64,000 bases of DNA, from contig JAHCBC010000004.1 of assembly GCA_019634595.1 (NCBI GenBank), forward strand, positions 434,001-498,000, written 5' to 3'. Position numbers and translations under genes: made by a program. Source of the DNA: Akkermansiaceae bacterium (GTDB taxonomy: Bacteria; Verrucomicrobiota; Verrucomicrobiia; Verrucomicrobiales; Akkermansiaceae). Under the pieces are notes generated by a model. It was not told the origin of the DNA. It made no database searches and saw only the letters and a program-made list of their open reading frames with translations. Shown one piece after another: positions 18,431 to 27,747 of this stretch (position 1 is its first letter; each line of letters opens with the position of its first letter).

Positions 18431-18468
18431 AGCGGCAGAAGACCGCCGCACTCCATGACGCTGCCGCG
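18431..18468. repeat. imperfect palindrome between topB and gpmI
   Basis: AGCGGCAG at 18431-18438 and CTGCCGCG at 18461-18468 are inverted around a GC-rich centre that itself contains ACCGCCGC. It has the look of a REP-type intergenic palindrome, but no second copy was seen in this window. Confidence 0.4.
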
Positions 18469-18515
18469 CTCACCTCAGCTCACTTCCCGGAGACCAATGA
18501 TCTCCCTTTTCCCCC

Positions 18516-18538
18516 GGCTGCGGCAGGACGCCGCAGCC
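18516..18538. terminator. hairpin between convergent topB and gpmI
   Basis: A perfect 9-bp stem GGCTGCGGC / GCCGCAGCC with an AGGAC loop, 17 bp past the gpmI stop. The plus-strand side is followed by ACATCCCTTTT, the minus side by a purine run, so it would terminate better on the plus strand. It probably serves the convergent pair. Confidence 0.45.
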
Positions 18539-18555
18539 ACATCCCTTTTATCGCA

Positions 18556-20094
18556 TCACTTCTTCACCAGCAGGCTGGTTCCTGTCATTTCAGCCGGTTG
18601 CTTGAGACCGAGCATCTGGAGCAGCGTGGGAGCGAAGTCGGCGAGGATGCCGTCGCGCACGGTGAATTGGTCGGCATCATCCGCGACGTAGATGGCATGG
18701 ACGAGGTTGGTGGTGTGCGCGGTGTTCGGCGAGCCGTCCGGGTTGCGCATGTATTCGCAGTTGCCGTGGTCCGCGGTGAGGATGAGCTTGCCGCCGAGGC
18801 GCAGCGTTTCCTCCACGATCTGGCGGCAGTCGTCGTCGATGGTCTGCACGGCCTTGATGGCCGCCTCCACCACGCCGGTATGGCCGACCATGTCCGGATT
18901 GGCGAAGTTGAGGATCACCAGGTCATAATCCTTCAGCTTCTCCACCACGGTGGCGGTGACGAGCGGAGCGCTCATTTCCGGCTTGAAGTCGTAGGTCGGC
19001 ACATCCTTCGGGGAAGGGATGATGAAGCGGTCCTCGCCCGCGTAGGGCAGTTCCACACCACCGTTGAAGAAATACGTCACATGCGGGTATTTCTCCGTCT
19101 CCGCGATGCGCATCTGGTTCAGGCCGGCGGCGGCGACCGTCTCACCCAAACCCATCTCCAGCGTCTGTGAGCCGAAGACGACCGGGCAGCCATACTTCGC
19201 GTCATACTCCGTGAGGGTCACGTAGTGGACCTTCGGGATGACGCCGCGGTCGAAGCCCGCGAAGTCCGGGAAGACGAATGCCTCGGAAAGCTCGCGCGCG
19301 CGGTCGGCGCGGAAGTTGAAGAACAGGATCACATCCCCGTCACGCACGCGCTGCGTTCCCGCTTCCGTGAAGATCATCGGCGGCATGAACTCGTCCGTCT
19401 TGTCGTCCCGGTAGTAGTCGGCAACCGCCTCGCTGGCGAGCACCTCGCGGGTTTCCCCCTGGCCGCGGACGATGGCGTCCCAGGCGAGCTTCACACGGTC
19501 CCAGCGCTTGTCCCGGTCCATGGCGAAATAACGGCCCACCACCGTGGCGATCCGCGCGCCGGATTTCGCGGCCTCGTCCTCCACCTTGGCGATGTAGGCG
19601 GCACCGCCGGTGGGCGAGGTGTCACGGCCGTCGGTGATGGCGTGGATCATGATATCCTTCACACCCGCATCACCCGCCATTTTCACCATGGCATTGAGCT
19701 GGTCCTGGTGGCTGTGGACCCCACCGTCGGAAATCAAACCGATGAAATGGAGACGGCTTGCTTTCGCCTTTTCGAAGGCATCCACCAGCACCGGATTGGC
19801 GGCGAGCGTGCCCTCGACTATGGCCTTGTTGATGCGTGTCAGATCCTGATAGACGATGCGGCCCGCGCCGAGGTTGAGGTGGCCCACCTCGGAGTTGCCC
19901 ATCTGGCCTTCCGGCAGGCCGACGTCCAGACCGGAGGCACTGACGAGACCCTTGGGATATTTCTCGAAAAGCTCGTCATGAAAGGGGGTTTTCGCCAGCA
20001 GCGTGGCGTTCCCGTCCTGGATCGCCGTTTGTTTTCCTCCGGGGTTCACACCCCAGCCATCGCGAATAATCAACACCACCGGTTTCTTGGCCAT
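18556..20094 (-). CDS. gpmI: 2,3-bisphosphoglycerate-independent phosphoglycerate mutase
   Basis: 512 residues. It interconverts 3- and 2-phosphoglycerate in glycolysis, using two Mn2+ ions and a phosphoserine intermediate. The alkaline-phosphatase-like metal motif is LIIRDGWGVN (Asp12), and the catalytic Ser68 lies in GQMGNSEVGHLNLG. Further metal ligands are in the ADHGNCEYM and NTAHTTN stretches near the C-terminus. Length and N-terminus match the family. It is followed by a hairpin and is convergent with topB. Confidence 0.96.
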   Translation of the reverse strand: MAKKPVVLIIRDGWGVNPGGKQTAIQDGNATLLAKTPFHDELFEKYPKGLVSASGLDVGLPEGQMGNSEVGHLNLGAGRIVYQDLTRINKAIVEGTLAANPVLVDAFEKAKASRLHFIGLISDGGVHSHQDQLNAMVKMAGDAGVKDIMIHAITDGRDTSPTGGAAYIAKVEDEAAKSGARIATVVGRYFAMDRDKRWDRVKLAWDAIVRGQGETREVLASEAVADYYRDDKTDEFMPPMIFTEAGTQRVRDGDVILFFNFRADRARELSEAFVFPDFAGFDRGVIPKVHYVTLTEYDAKYGCPVVFGSQTLEMGLGETVAAAGLNQMRIAETEKYPHVTYFFNGGVELPYAGEDRFIIPSPKDVPTYDFKPEMSAPLVTATVVEKLKDYDLVILNFANPDMVGHTGVVEAAIKAVQTIDDDCRQIVEETLRLGGKLILTADHGNCEYMRNPDGSPNTAHTTNLVHAIYVADDADQFTVRDGILADFAPTLLQMLGLKQPAEMTGTSLLVKK

Positions 20095-20225
20095 AACGGG
20101 GCGGATTTACTCCCCCACCCCCTGCCCCGGCAAGCGCCGAAACCCAGTTCCCCACCGATATTTGGCAACAATTCCGTGGCGGCATGGTTTTATCCACCGG
20201 AGGTGATCCCCATAACTCCCGGCCC

Positions 20226-21836
20226 ATGAATCCCAAAACCCGCAACCTCGTCCTGCTGGTGCTCATCTGCGCCCTGCTCGGGTGGTGGCTGGGCCACGGG
20301 ATGCGGCAGGATGCGCCGGAGCGCGGGGCTGAGGCTGCGGAGCCGCCCGCCCACTCGCCGCGCTACCGTCCGCTGGCGCGGGAAAAGCCCGCCGAACCGC
20401 TTTCAGACGAAACCCCGTCCCCGGACCAATTTCCAGACGGCACCACCATCGAGATTTTCGCCAGCAGCCAGCCGGACCAGATCATCCTGCGTTTCCCATC
20501 GGCGGATACCTACGGCTCGTTCCTCACCGCCGTGCGGTCCAGCAAGGTGCGGCTGGCAGGAAAGGAGGACCGGCTGCGGGCGATGCGCGTGGCCTTCGAC
20601 AACTTCGCCGATCTGGACGCCCTGCTGGATGACGAGAACGTGACGCACTACACGTCGCTGCCGGATTTCCCCTCTCCTCCCGCCCACCAGGCAGTGCAGC
20701 GTGGGCTGCTGGGCTTCGGCGACCAAGGCCCGGCGTGGCTGGGGGTGACGGGAGACAACTCGCGCTGGGGGGCGGGCGTGCGCGTCGCCATCATCGACGG
20801 TGGCATCGTCGGGCATCCGGGACTGCCCAGGATCGCGGAGACCGTGGATGTCACCCCGGAGTCCGGGAATCCCAGCGAGCCGGTGGACCATGGTACCGCG
20901 GTGGCATCGATCATTTCAGGGACGAATCCCCGCGGCCCCGGCATCGCCCCCGCAGCCTCCCTCATTTCCATCCGGGTGGTGGATGGCACACTGCGCTCGG
21001 ACTCGCTTTCATTCGCCTCCGGCCTGCTGGCGGCGGTGGACCACCGGGCGCATCTGGTGAACGTGTCGATGGGCACCTCCGAGGACAATCCGCTGATCCG
21101 GGAAGCGGTGGAGATCGTCCAGCGGAGCGGGGCTGTCATCATCGCCGCGGCCGGAAATTCGGCGCAGGAGCAGGCCGCCTATCCGGCGGCCTACCCGGGG
21201 GTGATCAGTGTGGGTGCGGTGGACGCGAGCGGCATGCAGGTGGAGTTCTCCAACCATGCGGACATGCTCTCCATCACCGCGCCCGGCTACGCGGTGAATA
21301 CCGCCGCACCCGGCGGAAACTACGTGCGGATGAGCGGGACGTCCGCCAGCGCGCCCTTTGTCACCGGAGCCATCGCGGCGACCATCAGCACCTCCCCCAC
21401 CATGCTCACCCCCCGGCAGGCGGCGGAGATCGTGATGGGCCATGCGGATGAGGCCGGCATCCCCGGGCCGGATTCCCAATATGGGGACGGCATCCTCAAC
21501 CTCCGCCGCATCATGAACCGCAACCTGCCTGGCATCGTCGATGTGGCGATCACTCACCAATCGTTTTCAGCGGACTCTTCAAAGCTTGGCGTCACCCTAC
21601 AGAACCGCGGGACAAAGCCGCTGGTCAATCTGCTGCTGGAAACCACCTCCGGCGGTGGCGGCAACCGGATGAACATCGACTCCCTGGCTCCGAACGAGGT
21701 AAGAACCTTCACCCTGCCCATCGCGCCGGGCTGGCAGTCCCCGTTCCAGGTGACGACCACCGTGGACACCAGCGCGAACGGAGTGGATGTGAAACCCGCC
21801 GACAATACCGCAGCCGCAACCTTCCGGCTGAGGTGA
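20226..21836 (+). CDS. secreted or membrane-anchored subtilisin-like serine protease (S8)
   Basis: 536 residues from ATG 20226. An N-terminal hydrophobic segment (LVLLVLICALLGWWLGHGM) acts as signal or anchor. Residues ~30-150 look like a propeptide or linker. The S8 catalytic domain has Asp191 in VAIIDGGIVG, His222 in VDHGTAVASIISG, the oxyanion Asn in IIAAAGNS, and catalytic Ser373 in MSGTSASAPFVTGA. A C-terminal beta-sandwich of about 100 residues follows (CARDB-like, ending TAAATFRLR). It is an extracytoplasmic endopeptidase; the substrate is unknown. No operon partner. Confidence 0.92.
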   Translation: MNPKTRNLVLLVLICALLGWWLGHGMRQDAPERGAEAAEPPAHSPRYRPLAREKPAEPLSDETPSPDQFPDGTTIEIFASSQPDQIILRFPSADTYGSFLTAVRSSKVRLAGKEDRLRAMRVAFDNFADLDALLDDENVTHYTSLPDFPSPPAHQAVQRGLLGFGDQGPAWLGVTGDNSRWGAGVRVAIIDGGIVGHPGLPRIAETVDVTPESGNPSEPVDHGTAVASIISGTNPRGPGIAPAASLISIRVVDGTLRSDSLSFASGLLAAVDHRAHLVNVSMGTSEDNPLIREAVEIVQRSGAVIIAAAGNSAQEQAAYPAAYPGVISVGAVDASGMQVEFSNHADMLSITAPGYAVNTAAPGGNYVRMSGTSASAPFVTGAIAATISTSPTMLTPRQAAEIVMGHADEAGIPGPDSQYGDGILNLRRIMNRNLPGIVDVAITHQSFSADSSKLGVTLQNRGTKPLVNLLLETTSGGGGNRMNIDSLAPNEVRTFTLPIAPGWQSPFQVTTTVDTSANGVDVKPADNTAAATFRLR

Positions 21837-22205
21837 GCCACCCCCCCCTTTGACAAGGCATACGGATCGAAACAAGATCGGGCATGCACCGCTGGAACCT
21901 CATCGCCCTGATTGCGGTCGTTGTGGCGTGTTTTCCCCGGGGCATCACCCTCCGGCTCTCCTGCGCGCATCCTCTTTCCGGATGAACCAAAACCTCCGCA
22001 CCCGATCCCGAGATGACCGGGGAGGTGAATGGGCGTTGCGAAGGCCGTGCCGGACAGGATCGCCTTTCTCGCAGCGGGCAGGATCATCGATACGGCCACG
22101 CCGCCGCATTCTTCGGCGCACCATCCTCTCCGCAAGGACGGCGTTTCCTTTCCCGGGTAATGAAGTATTGAAAACCCCGGCCACGCCATGCCACACCGCC
22201 GCCGC
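21837..22205. other. 369-bp region with no supported gene
   Basis: Between the protease and the esterase. A 34-codon frame from ATG 21884 begins with a signal-like stretch (MHRWNLIALIAVVVACFP) but stops at once and has no recognisable continuation, so it may be a gene fragment. No clear repeats or terminators seen. Confidence 0.4.
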
Positions 22206-22913
22206 ATGAACACCGTCACCCTGCCCAGCACCAACGGAAAGTACAACCGCAAGGCATGGTTCATGCCCGCGGACGGTATCCCTGTGAAGGTCGCTGTTTT
22301 CCTGGATGCGGAATACTACCTCGACCACATGGACGCCCCGGCGGTGATCGCGGAGATGGCGGAGCGCGGCATCATCCCTCCCCTCGCCTGTCTCTTCGTC
22401 TCGAACAAGGACGCGGAGGCACGGCACCACGATTTCACCTGCAGCGATCCGTTTTCCGACTACATTGCCAACGATGCGCTGCCATGGGCGGTGAGGAAAG
22501 CGGGGCTGTCCAGCCGTTCCGGCCACCTCATCGCCGGACTCAGTCTGAGCGGACTGCAGGCCGCCTACATGGCACTGGGTTATCCCGGCACGTTCTCCCA
22601 TGCGCTCAGCCAATCCGGCTCCTTCTGGTGGGAGGACGAATGGCTGGCGAAGCACCTCCGCGAGTTCATCCCTTCCGAGGGAAAATTCTGGCTCAGTGTG
22701 GGATCGGAAGAAAAAGGGGCCGGCATGATCCATGCCCCCACCGATCTCTGCCAGAACACCGACCAGGACGTGGCCGTCGCCAACATGGCCGCAGGCCTGC
22801 AATCGCATGGCCACACGATCCGGCACCATGTTTTCCAAGGTGGCCATGCCACCCGTTGCTGGAAGGAAGAGTTGCCCCAGGCGCTGGAGTGGCTGCTTTC
22901 CAAAGACCGTTGA
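22206..22913 (+). CDS. esterase family protein (enterochelin esterase/esterase D-like alpha/beta hydrolase)
   Basis: 235 residues from ATG 22206. Alpha/beta hydrolase of the putative esterase family (Fes/EstA type). The nucleophile elbow is IAGLSLSGLQA (Ser at about 113), preceded by the typical SDYIANDALPWAV strand-helix. A distal Asp-containing region and the histidine in FQGGHATRCWKEELP complete the likely triad. There is no signal peptide, so it is cytoplasmic. The hydrolysed ester is unknown. It stands alone, with loose spacing to both neighbours. Confidence 0.88.
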   Translation: MNTVTLPSTNGKYNRKAWFMPADGIPVKVAVFLDAEYYLDHMDAPAVIAEMAERGIIPPLACLFVSNKDAEARHHDFTCSDPFSDYIANDALPWAVRKAGLSSRSGHLIAGLSLSGLQAAYMALGYPGTFSHALSQSGSFWWEDEWLAKHLREFIPSEGKFWLSVGSEEKGAGMIHAPTDLCQNTDQDVAVANMAAGLQSHGHTIRHHVFQGGHATRCWKEELPQALEWLLSKDR

Positions 22914-23082
22914 CCGGCGGGTGCCGCGAAATTTCAGACCGCAATCTGATTGGGCATCCCGCATTGCGGAAAGGACTGCGGTGGCTCGCATGAACCACCT
23001 TTCGCACTGACAACCAAGGCACTATGATACCGGCATGGTTTTTGCGTTGGGGAGACATGGAACCCGAACCACGCCAACAGCC

Positions 23083-23586
23083 ATGATCAACAACCTCCAG
23101 CAACTTTATCACGACCAGCTCCGCGATCTCCATAGCGCGGAAACCCAGCTTATTTCCGCCCTGCCGGAAATGGCTTCAAACGCAACCGACCCGGACTTGC
23201 GGGAGGCATTTTCGAAACATCTGGATGAAACCCACGAACACAAGAGGCGGCTTGAAACCATCTGCGCCGGCATGGGCATCGACCCTGCCGGAGAAGACTG
23301 TGACGCCATGCGCGGTCTGATCAAGGAAGCGAAAAAACACATGGCAGGCACCACCCCCGGCGATGTGCGGGATGCCGCCCTCATCGCCTGCGCCAACCGG
23401 GTGGAGCATTACGAGATCGCCGCCTACGGGGTGGCCAAGGCATTCGCCGACGCGCTGGGCTATGATGAAGCGTTCAGGCTGCTGGGCGACACTCTCCAGG
23501 AGGAGGGAGACGCGGACAAGGTGCTGACAAAGATCGCCACCGGGGGGCTGTTCAGCCGCGGGGTCAACCAGGAAGCCATCCACTGA
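23083..23586 (+). CDS. DUF892 family protein (YciE/YciF-like)
   Basis: 167 residues from ATG 23083. It opens with NNLQQLYHDQLRDLHSAETQ, the DUF892 hallmark, and continues as an all-helical ferritin-like bundle (HLDETHEHKRRLETIC; RVEHYEIAAYG). YciF-type proteins are dimeric, with a ferritin-like di-iron or metal site, and are linked to stress responses. ATG 23083 fits the family start better than the upstream in-frame ATG at 23035. Isolated gene. Confidence 0.92.
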   Translation: MINNLQQLYHDQLRDLHSAETQLISALPEMASNATDPDLREAFSKHLDETHEHKRRLETICAGMGIDPAGEDCDAMRGLIKEAKKHMAGTTPGDVRDAALIACANRVEHYEIAAYGVAKAFADALGYDEAFRLLGDTLQEEGDADKVLTKIATGGLFSRGVNQEAIH

Positions 23587-23691
23587 AATGATCGCCATCC
23601 CATTCCTGGCAGCCCCTACCTGCTGCGCCTGGCTTTTCAACCTGCCGGAGGATCCGAAGATCCCCCGCGATGAAACAAAGCCAACCCCGGA

Positions 23692-24273
23692 TCATGAAGC
23701 TCCCGCCGCGCGCAGCACGGCGAGAAGAAGATAAGGAGCGGGCTTCAGGGTTCCCAATGCTCCATACCTAGCCACGCGCCAGCCCCGGGCCGGCAGCGTG
23801 GCCATCCATGCTTCCACCCTTCCGGCCTCTTCACTCCCGCCGTCGTGACCGGGATAGCACACGACGGACAGAACCCCACCGCCACGGATCAATCTGGCGG
23901 CGGCTTCCAGGGCTGTGAGCGTATCATCACCGGTCGCCACCGAGTGGTCCGCACCGGGCAGGTAACCGAGATTGAACATGATGGCCGCCACAGATCCTGC
24001 GTCCGCATGGTCCGCCATGGTGGAATGGGATTGGAGGAAAAATTCAACACGATCCGCATACCCTGCCTCCGTGATTCTCGCCCGTGACGAAACCACGGCC
24101 GCCTCCTGCACATCGAACGCAAGCACACGCCCTTCCGGCCCCACCGCCTCCGCGAGAAACAGGGTGTCATGCCCATTGCCCGCGGTGGCATCGATGGCGA
24201 TATCACCAGCGGAAATGATCCCGCGGAGGATCTGCTGCGCGAGATCGGTTGGTCGTGGCGGCAAATGGGACAT
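23692..24273 (-). CDS. class I SAM-dependent methyltransferase (YtqB-like putative rRNA methylase)
   Basis: About 193 residues. The SAM-binding motif is AIDATAGNGHDTLFLAE (residues ~27-43), the acidic motif II is VLAFDVQE, and MFNLGYLPGADHS (motif IV) resembles the YtqB-like rRNA methylase family. The end is GTLKPAPYLLLAVL. I chose ATG 24273, with AAGGA about 10 nt upstream; ATG 24291 would add six residues. A longer open frame runs upstream but is antisense shadow of the adjacent amidohydrolase. It follows the amidohydrolase gene on the same strand. Confidence 0.85.
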   Translation of the reverse strand: MSHLPPRPTDLAQQILRGIISAGDIAIDATAGNGHDTLFLAEAVGPEGRVLAFDVQEAAVVSSRARITEAGYADRVEFFLQSHSTMADHADAGSVAAIMFNLGYLPGADHSVATGDDTLTALEAAARLIRGGGVLSVVCYPGHDGGSEEAGRVEAWMATLPARGWRVARYGALGTLKPAPYLLLAVLRAAGAS

Positions 24274-24346
24274 CACCGGCCCATCCTTCATTCCGGAAGG
24301 GTGACTTGCAACCGGAAGAAGCGGGGCACTTTCCAAGCCCGAACTC

Positions 24347-25666
24347 CTATTGCTTCCTCCCGCCGATCCACACTGCCTCGATCTTCTCCGTGTTCCGGAT
24401 GTCCACCGTGGGATCGCCGCCGAGGATGAGGAAATCCGCCTGCTTGCCGGCCTCCAGGGTGCCCGTGCGGGCTTCATCGCCGATGATCTCCGCGCTGTTG
24501 CCGGTGGCGATGCGGATGACCTCCGCAGGAGCCAGTCCGGCGGCGACGAGGAGCTGGAGTTCGCGGTGTTCGCCGAAGCCCTGGACGCGCAACGGCTGTG
24601 CGCCGGAATCGGTCCCAAGCCCCACCTTGATGCCCGCCTCATGCAGGCGCTTCACGTTTTCCATGGCGCGGCCCAAGGTTTCCCTCGCACCGGGCCGTTC
24701 CTTGAAGGAGGCGAACATCTCCTCCACACCCGGTTCCAGCGCGTTGCGGAAAAACTCCGTCTCCATCCACTCCGGCTTGTCCGCATAGATGAAAAACGCC
24801 TCGTCCAGGAACAGGGTGGGTATGTAGGTGGTGCCACGCTGTTTCATCGCCGTGATGATCTCCTCATCCACCACCTTGTCCCGGATGCTGTGGGCGAGGA
24901 TATCGACCCCTTCGGCCACCAGTTCCTTCGCGTCCGCCAGGTAATAGACATGAGCCGCCACCTTGATGCCGTGGCGGTGGGCTTCGTCGATGATCGCACG
25001 GCGCACCTCACGGGTCATGCGGACCGGGAGGTTCCCGCCCGCGTCATCGATCCAGATCTTGACGAAATCCGGCTTGAGCCGCGCCAACGCGGCCACCTGC
25101 TTCCGCGCCTCGTCCGCCGTGGCCGGGCGGTGGACCCGCTCCAGTCCGGATCCCATCGGCGGCACCCCACCCGCAGCCCCGAAGCCGAGGCCGGCGGTCA
25201 GCACCGCAGGACCGTCAGATGGTTTCCCCCGGCGGGCCTCCCGCAACTTGTAGATGAACTCCCCGTCCGCCCCCAGTGAGACCACGGTGCCGATCCCATA
25301 CCTTCCATAAACGCCCAGTTGCCGCAGCACATTCTCCTCCGTGACATTCGCGCTGTCCGGCTTCGTTCCCTTCAGCACGCCGAGATGCGAGTGCGCGGCG
25401 ATGAGTGCGGGCATGATGGTCTTTCCCTCCACATCGATGACCTCCGCCTTTCCGGGAATGGCGACCCCCGCTCCAACCGCGATGATTTTCCCATCCCGGA
25501 TCACCAGCACCCCATCCTCCACCGGCGGATTGTCCGTGCCATCGACGAGGCGGACGTTCCTGAATGCGATCGCTCCCTCCCCGGATGCTTGCTTGAACTG
25601 CATGGATATCACGACTCCGGCGATGACGAACGCGATGCAGATGAGGATGAAAGGATAGCGGTTCAT
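24347..25666 (-). CDS. amidohydrolase family protein, membrane-anchored or exported
   Basis: 439 residues. A signal or anchor segment (FILICIAFVIAGVVI) is followed by the composite beta-sandwich and metal-dependent TIM barrel of imidazolonepropionase-like amidohydrolases. Metal and catalytic ligands appear as HSH at 92-94, a lysine in DFVKIWIDD, histidines in KVAAHVYY and ILAHSI, and Asp in GLGTDSGAQP. The end, TGTLEAGKQADFLILGGDP, is the usual C-terminal beta-sandwich return. Probably a secreted or periplasmic hydrolase of cyclic amides or peptides; the substrate is unknown. Confidence 0.9.
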   Translation of the reverse strand: MNRYPFILICIAFVIAGVVISMQFKQASGEGAIAFRNVRLVDGTDNPPVEDGVLVIRDGKIIAVGAGVAIPGKAEVIDVEGKTIMPALIAAHSHLGVLKGTKPDSANVTEENVLRQLGVYGRYGIGTVVSLGADGEFIYKLREARRGKPSDGPAVLTAGLGFGAAGGVPPMGSGLERVHRPATADEARKQVAALARLKPDFVKIWIDDAGGNLPVRMTREVRRAIIDEAHRHGIKVAAHVYYLADAKELVAEGVDILAHSIRDKVVDEEIITAMKQRGTTYIPTLFLDEAFFIYADKPEWMETEFFRNALEPGVEEMFASFKERPGARETLGRAMENVKRLHEAGIKVGLGTDSGAQPLRVQGFGEHRELQLLVAAGLAPAEVIRIATGNSAEIIGDEARTGTLEAGKQADFLILGGDPTVDIRNTEKIEAVWIGGRKQ

Positions 25667-25779
25667 GACAGACGGGACTTCGGGACGTCCTGTTCATCCT
25701 CGGCCACACCGCCGGAATATCCAGAAACGATTCACGCCAAGTTCTCGCCTTCCGGAATCATTCCGGTAGATTGCCGGGA

Positions 25780-26823
25780 ATGAACCGGCGTCAATGGCTC
25801 CGCCTCACCGTCACTGGCACCCTCTCCGGCGTCACCGGCTGTGCCTCCATGGGAGGCGGCGCTGGCGGCGGCGGCACTTTCCAGATCTCCACCGCCACGA
25901 AACGCCGGCTATCCTCCGCAGGAGCGGCGGGCTACGGCGTATGGCAGGGTGGCAGGATGATCGAAAGCCTGAATCCAGGTGCGGAACTCGGCGCGCTCAG
26001 CCTCACGAAATCCATCGCCGCGCTGGCCGTGGCACGTGCCGTCTCCGATGGCTGGCTGTCGCTGGACGGGAGCCTCACCGACATCATCCCGGAGTGGCGG
26101 AACGACGCGGCGAAGTCCCGCGTCACCATCCGCATGCTGGTGAACCAGAGCGCGGGCTTCGCGCCATCCGCGGGGCCGCTCTACCGTGGAAAGATCCAGG
26201 ACAAGGGGAAAGTCGCCGTTTCCCTGCCCTTGGTGGATGCCCCGGGCACCCGCTTCCGTTATGGTCCGGCCTGTTGGGAAATCCTGGCGGAGGTGCTGCA
26301 TCGCAAGCTTTCAGCGGATGGGAGCACCCTGGAAAAGTTCATCGACCGGGTGACCGGACGCATCGGCCTGCGCAGCCGTGACTGGCGGAAGGACGGGAAG
26401 GGCCGCTACTACCTTTCCACCGGAGCGGAGTATGGTGTGCGGGAATTGGGGAAGCTGGGCCGCACGCTCGGACGTCTGGCCCGTGGCGAGAACGACGCCG
26501 GACTGGATGGCGGTATTTTCCGCGACCTGGCATCCCCGCGCGGAGCGAACCCGATGTTCGGCGCCGGGATCTGGTGGAACCGCAACGCCCCGAAGGCAGG
26601 TGCCGCCGCCATCGAGCCGGAGCGCATGCTGGACGGCGTGCATGATCCAGCCTTCTGGAACCGCGCCTGCCTCTCCGCCCGGGCCGCTGCCGGATGGCTG
26701 GCCGTCATAGGATCAGGCGGGAAAAGGGTCTATGTGCTGCCGGAAAAGGACATCGTCATCGCCCGGCTCGGACGCGCCTATGGCTGGAATGACGGTGCGT
26801 TGCTGGATGGCCTGGAGGTGTGA
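25780..26823 (+). CDS. serine hydrolase lipoprotein (beta-lactamase/class C fold)
   Basis: 347 residues from ATG 25780. MNRRQWLRLTVTGTLSGVTGC carries an RR near the start and a lipobox (VTGC), suggesting a Tat- or Sec-exported lipoprotein. The penicillin-binding/beta-lactamase-like fold has the catalytic SxxK as SLTKS (Ser ~74) and a Tyr motif YGPAC in the YxN position, here atypical. The C-terminal LPEKDIVIARLG is typical of the serine hydrolase family. It may be an esterase or peptidase, not necessarily a beta-lactamase. Confidence 0.85.
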   Translation: MNRRQWLRLTVTGTLSGVTGCASMGGGAGGGGTFQISTATKRRLSSAGAAGYGVWQGGRMIESLNPGAELGALSLTKSIAALAVARAVSDGWLSLDGSLTDIIPEWRNDAAKSRVTIRMLVNQSAGFAPSAGPLYRGKIQDKGKVAVSLPLVDAPGTRFRYGPACWEILAEVLHRKLSADGSTLEKFIDRVTGRIGLRSRDWRKDGKGRYYLSTGAEYGVRELGKLGRTLGRLARGENDAGLDGGIFRDLASPRGANPMFGAGIWWNRNAPKAGAAAIEPERMLDGVHDPAFWNRACLSARAAAGWLAVIGSGGKRVYVLPEKDIVIARLGRAYGWNDGALLDGLEV

Positions 26824-26827
26824 ACGC

Positions 26828-27598
26828 TCACGCCAGGAATGGGTTTCCACGCTTCTCTTCACCAACCGTGGTGGGAGGACCATGTCCGGGCAGGATCACG
26901 GTATGATCCTCAAGGGAAGCAAGCGCCGCTTTGATCCGCAGGATGGCATCATGGTAGTGTTCCGGATCGCAGCCCCCGATGGAGCCGGCGAAGATGGCAT
27001 CCCCCGCGACCAGAACCGGCTGTGAAAGCCCCTCGATGATGTAGCCCAGCGAAGGACTGAAGTGCCCGGAAAGATCCACCGCCCGGATGGTGACCTCATC
27101 CAGCGTGAGGTGGGCACCCGTATCCACATGGATGGCACCGTCGATGAGCGGCCCGTACTTCTGGACGGAAAAGGCATCCATTCCGGAAATGTGGTCCGGG
27201 TGGCCGTGGGTGAGGAACACCGCGGAAGGCTCCACTTTCATACGGGCGAGTTCCGCAGCGGCGGAGTCCGGATCATCCCCGGTGTCGAAAAGCAGATACC
27301 GCCCGCCTTTGGAAACCAACCAGGCATTCACATGATCGCCGTTGAACGGCAGGATCAGCCGCTGGATGTCCGGCAGATCCAGATGCTCCGGATGGTACTC
27401 CAGATGGCCTGCGTACGCCTCCGGGGAGAGTCCCAGCGCCTCCGCCAGCACGGCGGCGGTGTGTGGATCGAACCTGCCGCGGGAAAATGAAGCCACCTTC
27501 TGCGCGGGCAGCCCTGATTTCCCGGCAATCTCCTCCAGAGAGAGAGCCTGCCCCCGCAGAGCTTTCTTCAGAACGTAGGTGAAATCATCTTCAAGCAT
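26828..27598 (-). CDS. MBL-fold metallohydrolase with N-terminal helix-turn-helix
   Basis: 256 residues from ATG 27598. Residues ~1-60 form an XRE-like helical domain (SLEEIAGKSGLPAQKVASFSRG). It is followed by a metallo-beta-lactamase domain with LTHGHPDHISG (HxHxDH), a later His in DLSGHFS, Asp in VLVAGDAIFAG and LPGHGP. The fold suggests a hydroxyacylglutathione hydrolase-like hydrolase. The joining of a DNA-binding-like domain to an MBL enzyme is unusual; the HTH may be structural. It ends 4 bp from the convergent lipoprotein gene. Confidence 0.85.
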   Translation of the reverse strand: MLEDDFTYVLKKALRGQALSLEEIAGKSGLPAQKVASFSRGRFDPHTAAVLAEALGLSPEAYAGHLEYHPEHLDLPDIQRLILPFNGDHVNAWLVSKGGRYLLFDTGDDPDSAAAELARMKVEPSAVFLTHGHPDHISGMDAFSVQKYGPLIDGAIHVDTGAHLTLDEVTIRAVDLSGHFSPSLGYIIEGLSQPVLVAGDAIFAGSIGGCDPEHYHDAILRIKAALASLEDHTVILPGHGPPTTVGEEKRGNPFLA

Positions 27599-27747
27599 CC
27601 CAGTTACAATCGGACGGGATGGGAAAACCACAAGCGGCAATGATTCCGTGATATGGGAGTCCGGAATGGGGCATTCCTTCCTTTCTTTTTCCCGGAAGGA
27701 TTATCCCGTTGCAATCCCTCCTCCAACCACCGAAAGGATTGGACTAT

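Noticed and set aside
21554..22264. 236-residue minus-strand open frame across the protease-esterase gap
   Set aside because: It overlaps two real genes, with no motif and atypical composition.
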